From contig JAVTVY010018673.1 of the NCBI GenBank assembly GCA_036873755.1, positions 1 to 64,000 of the forward strand: a DNA stretch of 64,000 bases, given 5' to 3'. Under the pieces are notes generated by a model, which was not told the DNA's origin, searched no databases, and saw only the letters and a list, made by a program, of their open reading frames with translations. The stretch comes from Hanleya hanleyi (lineage: Eukaryota; Mollusca; Polyplacophora; Lepidopleurida; Hanleyidae). Shown here one piece after another: positions 26,201-38,200 of the stretch. How positions within the stretch are numbered: the first letter of the stretch is position 1; every line of letters starts with the position of its first letter. Both the position numbers and the translations under genes were made by a program.

Positions 26201-29200
26201 ATGGACTTATTTGAAACTAATCAACTTACTGTCATATTGTTTGTCCCACAGTCTTTAGTAAACCTCCAAGAATAGTTAAACATGAATCAGCATTGTAGCC
26301 CACAAATGAGTTTTGGAATGAGCGTCGAAGATTCAACCTGTCCCAAATTTTGCAGTTTTTGGGAGTGTCCGTTATCCTTGGCTGTCAAGGGGCCCTCGGT
26401 GGCCGAGCGGTCTAAGGCGCTTCGCTGGTGACCGCTAGCCTCACACCGCTGAACCGGCACAGGTTCGAGCCCAGTTGGTCCGTGTGTGAAAAGTTTCTCA
26501 GTTACTTGCCGAAGGGCGGTGGTTCTCTCCGGGTACTCAGGCTTTCTCCACCAACCAAACTGACTGTCACCATATGAGTGAAACAAATGTGACATTTATA
26601 AGCCAAATTCCCTCCCTCCCTCCTTGGCTGTCAATCAGTGCTATTGCCAGTGTGAGCCACATATCATGCTATCGTAAACTGGCTGCTCCCGGGAATTGTC
26701 CTATTTTTAGACAGAGTGGCGGGGAGAAATTTACATCGTCTGCCAAACGCCGGTCACATTGCACACTGAGATGCAAAATGAAGATTCTCTATATTTGTGA
26801 GAACATTTTCAGTAAAATTTCGTTGAATTTGATCAAACCTGCAATCAGGAATGAAACTGAGAAACTGGAGGAAATTTTCCAACACATTTTTTCACCCAAA
26901 TTTGTGACACTATTTCCGACCCACATGAGGGCTTAACGTGCACACATTCCGTGAGTATATAGAAATTTATCAGCATGTCTTTGTAACTCAACTGTAAAAT
27001 TAAATTTGTATTACAGTTGTCAGGTAATATTCCCAGAAAATAGCCCCACTGGGTCTAGGTGTCCAATAATAGGGCCTGTCCAATAACCGGGCAGTCATGC
27101 TACTACTATTTGGTCATGTAGGGAATCAGATGGGAATATAATTTAACAAGAAAATTCATACACCATATTCATACAACAGATGTATGGAAAAGAGCAATTT
27201 CTCCTCAAAGCCGCTGCCTAAACTCAGTGGAATGTCTTGTCATCAAATGAGTGAAGCTCGAATGTAGTCAGTTAAAAAATTGGAAGCCTAATTCATGATT
27301 ATGAAAAATATTTTTTAAAGATAGCCCCAGTAGCCTCACACCGCTAAAGCGGCATGGGTTCGAGCCCAGCTGGTCCATGTGTGGAAGTTTGTCATTTACT
27401 TGCCGACAGGCGGTGGTTCTCTCTGGGTACTCCGGCTTCCTCCACCAACCAAACTGACTGTCACCATATCGGTGAAACAACCTTGAGTGTGACATTAAGA
27501 CAAATCTCCCCCTCCCCCATCTTTTACATAATGACTTTCAATCAAGGTTAGCGAGTTTACAAGTGTACATATAATGTAAGTTGTACTGAACTGTTGAAAA
27601 TGTGGAACTTCAGATCAGAAATTCGTCTCGCCTTCATAGCTGACCACTTTTGTTCCTTTTATAGCTTATGTATGTTGTTTTTCAAAATAAAATCTAAAAA
27701 CCAATCCTAAAGAGGAAGATTTGTTGATAGCATTGATCATTATCAATTCCACTATTCCATACTTTGATAAAATTTTATCCATTAAACATGTTAAATTTCG
27801 CTCAGCAGATAAAATTACTTGGCTTTGAAAATCATATAAATTACAGGAACGAGATGCAGAATATATGAAAGATTAGCACCCATTATGATTGATTGTAGAT
27901 GTGTTAGGCAATTACAGATAATTTTAGCTCCCATGAGCTATTGTATCCCACTTAGACTAGATGACCAACTTGAGCTATTGTTCCTGACCTGCTAAAGAGC
28001 TTATTGTAACAATGCTAATACTGATAATGAGTTCCGACATATATTTTGTTTTTCAGCTGTTCTGTGCCCTGTTATAAGAAACACAAAGGTAAGATAGAAG
28101 ATCTGGGTACCATATCATTGCATGAAACATGCTTAAGTTACAAATTAGCTTTAGCAATGCTGCGCTTGACTGGAAGAAACTGTGACAGGTGGCCATATAG
28201 CATCCATACATACTTTTTCCTCAGATTTATCCATGATATTACACTGCACTCTGATGGTCTAGTGGTTAAAGTATCCATCTATCGAGCAGGATGCCCTGGG
28301 ATTGATCCTAGGTCGAGTCATACCTAAGACTTAAAAACTGGAACTTGTTGCTTCCTCGCTTGGTGCTCAGCATACAAAGGATAAATCAAGGACTGGTTGG
28401 CCTGGTGCAGGATAATGTGACTGGGTGAAGTATCATGCAGGGCCTGATCTAGACTTTTAGTTTGGGCACTCATACACGGCGCAGAGTGTGATAAGTTATA
28501 GTGAAATAGGATGCGGTGTGGGACTGTCAAAGCCCATGGAAGCTGTGGGAGTATTAAATGGTCTAAATACTGCCTGATAACTTAATATTTGGCGACAGTA
28601 CTCACATTAGTATTGGTTTCAGCCTGTTCAGAGAACGAATTTGCTAAAAAAAAAAAATTGTTTTTTTTTAGTTTTCGTTTGGGCGTCCTAATTCAAAACC
28701 CATTATAACGGGCTCAAAAACGACCTGGATCAGGCCCAGTCATATCTGCCTATGATGAGGCAGCATTATAAGATGGTGGCAATGTGACCTACATGTATAT
28801 GTTACCTTTGCAGCTTCCTTTCTTTCAGATGAGTGCATTCCACTGGAGAAATTAGTAGACTCACAGTCTGGTCAGCAACACTCATCTTTACCACCACCCT
28901 CTCCTAAAGTAGACAGAGGTCAGTACAGTTTATCTCTTCCCTTCCATATAGTAGACAGAGGTCAGTACAGTTTATCTCTTCCCTTCCATATAGTAGACAG
29001 AGGTCAGTACAGTTTATCTCTTCCCTTCCATATAGTAGACAGAGGTCAGTACAGTTTATCTCTTCCCTTCCATATAGTAGACAGAGGTCAGTACAGTTTA
29101 TCTCTTCCCTTCCATATAGTAGACTGAGGTCAGAGTACAGTTGATCTCTTCCCTGTTGTATAGTGAACAGAGGTCAGTACAGTTTATCTCTTCCCTGCCA

Positions 29201-32200
29201 TATAGTAGACAAGAGGTCAGTACATTTTATCTCTTCCCTGCCGTATAGTAGACAGAGGTCAGTACAGTTTATCTCTTCCCTGCCGTATAGTAGACAGAGG
29301 TCAGTACACTTCATCATGTAGTTAAACAGAGACCGGTTAGTACATTTTATTTCCAACTTCCCTACAGTAAAGAGGTTAGTACACTTATCGTTGCCCTCCC
29401 CTGAAGTAGACAGAGGTTAGTAAACTATCTCCACCCTCTCCTACAGTATACCAAGATCAGAGACAGAGACTCTACACTTTATATCCTCTCTCCCTACAGT
29501 AGACCAAGATCAGTACACTTTATATCCTCTCTCCCTACAGTAGACCAAGATCAGTACACTTTATATCCTCTCTCCCTAGAGTAGACCAAGATCAGTACAG
29601 TTTATCTCCTCACTTCCCTTCAGCAGAGAGAGGTTAGTACACTTCATTTTCTCACTCCTCTACAGTATACCAAGATCAGTACACTTCATCTCCTCTCTCC
29701 ATACAGTAGACCGAGATCATTACACTTTTTTATCGCAGTTCTCTGCAGCAGACAGAGGTTATTACACTTTATACCCTCTCTTCCCTACAGTAGACCAAGA
29801 TCAGTATACTTTATCCCCTCCCTCCCAACAGTAGACAGAGATAAGTACACTTTATTTCCTCTCTCCTCTACAGCAGACAGAGGTTAGTACACTTTATCTC
29901 CTGCCACCCCTATAGCAGACAAGGTTAGTACACTCTATCTCCTCACTTCCCTACAGTAGACAGAGGTTAGTACACTTTATCTCCTCCCTCCCCTACAGTA
30001 GACCAAGATCAGTACACTTTATCTTTCCTCTCCCACATTAAAGAAAGGTTAGTACACTTTTATCTCTCCTCTTCCACAGTAGACAAATGGTAGTACACTG
30101 TTCTACCCTCTCTCACTGACAAAAGGTCAATACATGCACTTTCATCTCTTCACTCTCCAGCAGTAGACAGAGGTCGGTACAGTAGCTCCACCTTACCCTA
30201 CAGTATACAGAGGTCAGTACACTATCTCCACCCTACTCGGCACCGTCGTGATATGACTGAAATAATGTTGAAAACGACGTTAAATCCTACTCACTCACTC
30301 ACTCTCCACCCTACTCTACAGTACACAGAGATCAGTACACTATCTCCACCCTACCCTACAGTAGACAAAGGTTAATTCACTATCTTCATCCTACTCTACA
30401 GTGGACAGAGGTCAGTACACTATCTCTATCATCTCCTACAGTATACAGGGGTCAGTACACTATCTCCACCCTACCCTACAGTAGACAGAGGTCAGTGCAC
30501 TATCTCCACCCTACCCTACAGTAGACAGAGGTCAGTGCACTATCTCCAGCCTACCCTACAGTAGACAGAGGTCAATGCACTATCTCCAGCCTACCCTACA
30601 GTAGACAGAGGTCAGTACACTATCTCCACCCTACCCTACAGTAGACAGAGGTCAGTGCACTATCTCCACCCTACCCTACAGTAGACAGAGGTCAGTGCAC
30701 TATCTCCAGCCTACCCTACAGTAGACAGAGGTCAATGCACTATCTCCAGCCTACCCTACAGTAGACAGAGGTCAGTACACTATCTCCACCCTACCCTACA
30801 GTAGACAGAGGTCAGTGCACTATCTCCAGCCTACCCTACAGTAGACAGAAGTTAGTACACTATCGCCAACCTACCCTACAATATACAGGAGTCCGTACAT
30901 TATTTTCACCCTACTCTACAGTGGACAGAGGTCAGTACACTATCTCTATCATCTCCTACAGTATACAGGGGTCAGTACAGTATCTCCACCCTACCCTACA
31001 GTAGACAGAGGTCAGTGCACTATCTCCAGCCTACCCTACAGTAGACAGAGGTGAGTGCACTATCTCCAGCCTACCCTACAGTAGACAGAGGTCAGTACAC
31101 TATCTCCACCCTACCCTACAGTAGACAGAGGTCAGTGCACTATCTCCAGCCTACCCTACAGTAGACAGAGGTTAGTACACTATCGCCAACCTACCCTACA
31201 ATATACAGGAGTCAGTACACTATTTTCACCCTACCCTACAGTATACAAGGTCAGTACACTATCTCCACCCTACCCTGCAGTATAAAGAGGTCAGTACACT
31301 AGCTCCAGCCTACCCTACAGTAGACAGGTTAGTACACTATCGCCAACCTACCCTACAGTATACAGAAGTCAGTACTCTATTTCCACCCTACCCTACAGTA
31401 GACAGAGGTCAGTACACTATCTTCACCCTACTCTACAGTATACAGAAGTCAGTACACTATATCCACCCTACCCTGCAGTAGCCAGAGGTCAGTACACTAT
31501 CTCCACCATCTCTTACAGTATACAGGAATCAGTAAACTATCTGCACCCTACCCTACAGTAGAGTCAGTACAATATCTGCACCCCACCCTAAAATAGACAG
31601 AGGTCAGTACACTATCTCCACCCTACCCTACAGTAGACAGAGGTCAGTACACTATCTGCACCCTACCCTAAAATAGACAGAGGTCAGTACACTATCTCCA
31701 CCCTACCCTACAGTAGACAGAGGTCAGTACACTATCACCATCCTACCCTACAGTAGACAGAGGTCAGTAAACTATCACCACCCTAACCTACAGTAGACAA
31801 AGATCAGTACACTTTATCTCCTCTTTCCCTGCAGTAGACCAAGATCAGTACACTTTTATTTCCTCACTCCTCTACAACACAGTGGTTATCTCCTCCCACC
31901 CCTATAGCAGACAATGTTAGTACACTTTATCACCTCACTTCCCTACAGTAGACAGAGGTTAACACTTTATCTCCTCCCTCCCCCACAGTAGACCAAGATC
32001 AGTACACTTTATCTTTCCTCTCCCAAATTAGACAAATGGTAATACACTGTTATCTACCCTCTCTCACAGTAGACTACAGGTCAATACACTTTCATCTCTT
32101 CACTCTCCAGCAGTAGACAGAGGTAAGTACAGTATCTCCACCTTACCCTACAGTATACAGAGGTCAGTACACTATCTTCACCTACTCTACAATAGACAGA

Positions 32201-35200
32201 GGTCAGTACATTATCTCCACCCTACTCTACAGTAGACAAAGGTCAGTACACTATCTCCACCCTACTCTACAGTAGATAGAGGTCAGTACACTATCTCCAC
32301 CCTACCCTACAGTATACAGTGATCAGTACACTATCTCCACCCTACCTACAGTAGACATAGGTTAGTTCACTATCTTCACCCTACTCTACAGTAGACAGAG
32401 GTTAGTAGTTATCTCCATCCTACCCTACAGTAGACAGAGGTCAGTACACTATCTCCACCTTACTCTACAGTAGATAGAGGTCAGTACACTATCTGCATCC
32501 TACCCTACAGTAGACAAAGGTCAGTACACTATCTTCATCCTACTCTACAAATAGACAGAGGTCAGTACACTATCTCCATCCTACCCTACAGTAGACAGAG
32601 GTCAGTACACTATCTCCATCCTACCCTACAGTAGACAGAGGTCAGTACACTATCTTCACCCTACTCTACAATAGACAGAGGTCAGTATACTATCTCCATC
32701 CTACCCTACAGTAGACAAAGGTCAGTACACTATCTCCACTCTACTCTACAGTAGATAGAGGTCAGTACACTATCTCCACCTTACCCTACAGTATACAGTG
32801 ATCAGTACACTATCTCCACCCTACCCTACAGTAGACATAAGTTAGTTCACTATCTTTACCCTACTCTACAGTAGACAGAGGTTAGTACACTATCTCCATC
32901 CTACCCTACAGTAGACAGAGGTCAGTACACATCACCACCATCACCACCCTACCCTACAGTAGACAGAGGACGGTACACTACCTTCACCCTACCCTACAGT
33001 ATACAAAGGTCAGTACACTATCTCCAGCCTACCCTACAGTAGACAGAGGTCAGTACACATCATCACTCTACAGTAGACAAAGGTCAGTACACTATCACCA
33101 CCCGACCCTACAGTAGACAGAGGTCAGTACACTATCACCACCCTACCCCACAGTAGACAAATGTCCATACACTATCTCCACCCTACCCTACAGTATACAG
33201 GGGTCAGTAGACTATCTCCAGCCTACTCTACAGTAGACAGAGGCCAGTGCACTATCTCCAGCCTAGTAGACATATATGTTCTATATTCATTTTTCAGAGG
33301 AAGGGGAAGTTTCTGCCTCTGACAGTGACACAGAACAAACAGAAGATAAAGTTCCACTGGAGCGTTTAAAATTATTAGGTAAGGCTAGAACATGTTACTC
33401 TCCATGTTAATTGAAGGTGACATGAAATCAATCAATAAGTGTTATCTGGTAAATTGAACCCAAGTGCATCTTGATGTACTTCGATTGATGCAGTTTGACT
33501 AATGTTGACAGGTGTGACTGCTTAATTTGATAGTGGAACTCCATGAGTGGGTTATGTATTATTTGATGGTCAGTAGTATTAATTAGGACCTGGAAACAAA
33601 GCAGATTCTTGATCGATACTTTATATGAGGATCTACTCCAAGTCTATACAATAAAAGAAGACGTCCGTGTTGGCATCCGTGTGGAATATCACATATACGT
33701 TGTTGCTTTAACATCACAATAGCTCTACGATGTAATGAAAAGCTGATCATTGCATAACATCACAGTACGACATTGCAATGGAAATGTTAACCTAATTGTT
33801 GTATAACATCACAGTTATGATGTTTAATGGAAATGTATCAGAATGTAGCAATGTTCCACACCAAAGTGATGCATTATCGACGAAACGCGAAAGACAGAAT
33901 CTGTGTCTGTCTGTCCCTGCTACTGAGTCTATGCTACTAGATAGTGATATGTCAGATCTTAGAAATGATGCCCTGTGACTGTAGCCGGTTCAGAACTTAA
34001 GGTGTAAGGGGTGACCCAATTAACCCACACATTCTGTTCTATAAAGGTTTAGGAGGTAACATCCCTCTGTGCCACTGGGTAGTGATATGATCTCAGAAAT
34101 GGTGTCCTGTGACTGTAGCTGGTTCAGAAAGGTGTAAGGGGTGACCCAATTAACCCACAAGTGTTGTTCTATAAAGGTGTAGGAGGTAACATCCCTCTGT
34201 GCCACTGGGTAGTGATACATGTATGATCTCAGAAATGGTGTCCTGTGAATGTAGCCGGTTCAGAAAGGTGTAAGGGGTGACCCAATTAACCCACAAGTGT
34301 TGTTCTATAAAGGTGTAGGAGGTAACATCCCTCTGTGCCACTGGGTAGTGATATGATCTCAGAAATGGTGTCCTGTGACTGTAGCTGGTTCAGAACTTAA
34401 GGTGTAAGGGTTGACCCAATTAACCCACACGTTTTGTTCTATAAAGGTGTAGGAGGTAACATCCCTCTGTGCCACTGGGTAGTAATATGATCTCAGTAAT
34501 GGTATCCTGTGACTGTTGGATGGTCAGAATAGTCCAGTCGCTTAGGTGAATAATCGTGACACGCCGGATTAAAGCACGAAACTTTGCACAGTTACTGTAC
34601 ATAGGATGCAAAAGCATATCCCGGGTAGGTGCCCGACCTGGGTGACCTTGTTCTCTCAAAATCCAAGATGGCCACCAATATGGTCGCTAAATATTCAAAT
34701 GGTCATATCCTTGCTTCTATGTTGGCTAACATCTTATTTGAAGTGGCCATATATATGTTTTGTGGGACACGGAGATCATAAGCCAATATTTCAAATAGGT
34801 TACAATGACAGATTTAATCATAAATCAAGATGGCCACCAATCAGTTGACGAAACTTGACGAGATATGGAAATTATTCATGTCCAAGAAGTTTATCGTTAT
34901 ATAAACAATACAGAACTTGAGCTGTGACATAACTTAGACCTACGCGAATAACTGTTCTCCAAGTACTTTGACAGGGCTATGAATACTGAGTCATGGTTGC
35001 ATGTTTATTTACAAGGTCGTTGATCTTCAGGCCATCAATTTACTAATACAAGAATGGCATTAGTTTTGTGGCTGAGCGCCATTTTTGAATGAAATCGTGA
35101 AATGCTGGATTGAAGCTGACCCATCTCGGCATAGTAAATGAACATGTTATATGCAAGCATTCCGCATGACGGTGAACGACCTCAGGGACCTAGTTTTCGA

Positions 35201-38200
35201 AAACCCAAGATGGCGTCTGTCATGGTATTGTAGTCTTATTATTATACGTTGTGGATGTTTCTGGAATGTGGAGCTGACGCAAGCTCGTTTACGTATTATT
35301 TTATGGGTCAGCCAATTGGAGATTTCTAGAAGGTTGTTGTAAATTGTATCTAGGTCAGGTGATGCGGTGACGCTGTGTATTCTAGAAGCTTCTTGATTGG
35401 GCAGAATGATCTTGAATGCCTCATAGAGTATAAATAGCGCTCAGTCAGTCAGTCAGTCAGCCGGGAATTCAAGCTGGCTTTTTATGCGGGTGTTATTCTG
35501 TGTTACCTTAGCCTGTAATTACGGACTGCTGGATTATTTACTCCTGTGTATTAACGTTTACGCTATCGAACCGTCGGATATTGGACACTTACTGGGATTG
35601 TGAACAATTGAGCAGTGTTGGATTACCATTATACAGAAGAGCGATTTTTGCGCGTCAACAAGGACTGTAAAGTGCACATCGATATAGCATTGAGCAGTAA
35701 GACTATATTTCACACATTTATTTGTTGTATTAACCTTACTTAAATTGTATATGATTTTAGTATTGTAAATAAATGTTTGATTGTTAATCCTTGACTTCAC
35801 AAATTTTTCTGTTTCGTTTTGTTGACGTAACACGTCCAGTATATCTGTCAAACATGTAAATACCCGTCTTTCTGTTCAGTGTTAGTCTAGAATGTTCATT
35901 AAAATGACTAAATATGCCTTTGTGTTGTTCAGAAATTAATATATTGGTAATCCTAACCCTTTGCAAACAATAGTGTCAAAAGATACTATTTTAAAGTCAA
36001 ACCTCGTATCGTAAGATATGTAAACTATGAAAGAGGATGTGAAAGTGCCGCGCAATTGTTGCTGAACCAAGCTAAGTGGCACAAAGCAGGTAATCTAAGT
36101 TTTCCCAGCAAAAAACTTGAAAGATTGAAAGATCGCCAAAAGAACAAGCGAATAAATAACGCTGATTCGGGGAAACAGAAGTCTAAACACCAATCACTCG
36201 GAGCCTCTGGTAGGACCGAGCAATCTTCTGTATGTACGCTCAAGGAGTGCTGCATATATGCTCAACGATGACTCTAGACTATGGAAGATGGCAACCCTGC
36301 TGCAAGATACAGAACTCTTATCACAGATTGCCAGAGGAGATTTAGCGGCAAATGTTTATTGGAGCTAAATAACATAATATATGTTTGATGACTTACAATA
36401 ATAGAAAGAGACAAGTCGTAGGCAGATAAAAGTTAAGACATTGTGGAATCCAAGGTGTCCCCAGAGCCATTTTTCTACATTGAAAGAAATGTTGAAAACA
36501 GAACCTGCATATTCAGGTTTGCTGAGTTACGTGTAGTATATGAAGAGCGACTAAGCATTCTGGGATTCTCGAAGACCGTCAACAAATCCAGGCTAAAGAA
36601 TAGGCTCCTAGCACACTTTCTGGTGGAGCCAGGAGTAGTCTGATTAAGGACCGTAATATACGTGGGTTACCTCTTCAACATCGCTTTTAATGTAGGAAAC
36701 TATAGTTTCGCAAACACCAAGTATTCACTTTCAACCGATGACATGATTTGGCTCTTTCTCTCCGCACTTCTGTAGGTCACAAACCCCTAAATGGTTTTGG
36801 GGTGCAAGGTGGTATTACGGACTAAAGCTTCTGGGGATCAACGATTGGCCATTATATCGGACAGGGCGGGAAATGATTTCTGATCTATTTTTAAATGTTT
36901 CTACAATATTCAACTCTAGAAAATGTCAAAATAAGCTTTCGAAAGTTTAAGAGGGAAAAAATCTGGGCCAGTTTGATTGGCCGCCCCCCCAAATTCGATG
37001 CTCAGATGTCAGTTGGCATGCCATCTTTTCTGTCGGCTCTGGCTCAAAACGATCGTGGGAAATGTATGCTGATTTTCAGCAGAAAAACTAAGCTACATCA
37101 GGTCATTCATGGTGGCGAATGTTACGAGTATCGTTTTCGCAAGATGTGCGCAGTGAATTTACTACATAATAAGTTAGGCGATTATTTAGTGGTTTGTGAC
37201 CTGTATTTTATATTTTTATATTTTAATTTTATATTTTTGGAACATCATGATGTCTTGTCGGCATCATTGAAAACTGTTGACCGCTTCTCTCTTGCAGGAA
37301 ACTAGCCTATGTTTATGTATACTATGATTGTCTTTGTTGAATTTGGTGCTAATACTGTTATATGGATATGGAATAGGTCTTTGGATTATGAACGCGGATA
37401 TTCTTTAATGGACGACGGCTGAATTATGAATGACGGACTAGACCCTTGTACTGTAAGCCCTCAAACATCTATTATCACATGTTGCTTCAATAGTAACTAA
37501 ATCTCCTCCGACAGTCAGAGATAACATGCATTTCGGTATCTTGAGCTGGCCAACCTTCTCCCTCCGACCCAAATCGGCTTGTTTTTTTGGTGATTTTTCG
37601 ATCTTCTTTCACATCCACTTAATTCCAAGTCGACGAGCACTGCATCAAGTTCCTGAAAGCCCTTGCCATTCCTTAATCATCGTAGTATTTCAAAGCTCTC
37701 TCGTCAGGTTTCTTCACAGGACACTTGAAATCCCCTCGCCTTTCACAACAAAACATACAACTTCAGTAGATTACTGAAACTTACCACACGGTTTCTTTAA
37801 AAAAAATGCAGGACGGTCGTCATGATGACGTGACCGTGACGTCATATTCGCTGAAGCTATTTTGGGGCCGATTTTTCGAAATTTTTATTTGTCGATTTTT
37901 CTTTTTAAAAACTACTGAGTATAATAGACAATAACTAGTTTTATCTAATTACTTTCTAGTCATTTTTCGCCAGAAAAAGGGCAAAGAAATGGGCAAAAAG
38001 GACTGAAAACACGACTTTCTGGGATACATGTCCGCCATTTTGAATTTACCCACGATCATCTGCTCTGGATGGTATGCAAATGGCCTTAAAATGACCCCAA
38101 TACGATAAGCTAAAAAGTCCCGAAGTTTCAGCCTCCTAGGTTTCGTTGTTTTGGAGCAGCAGGGAAAAGTTCACTAAGTGGGGAGGGAGCGGCGGAAAGT

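Noticed and set aside
26389..26472. Possible tRNA-Leu/Ser gene
   Set aside because: A and B boxes are present, but the cloverleaf does not close and the sequence continues into a SINE body flanked by target duplications.
28919..33290. Regular ~40-bp periodicity resembling a CRISPR array
   Set aside because: There are no unique spacers, the whole unit is repeated, and it lies in an intron of a eukaryotic gene.
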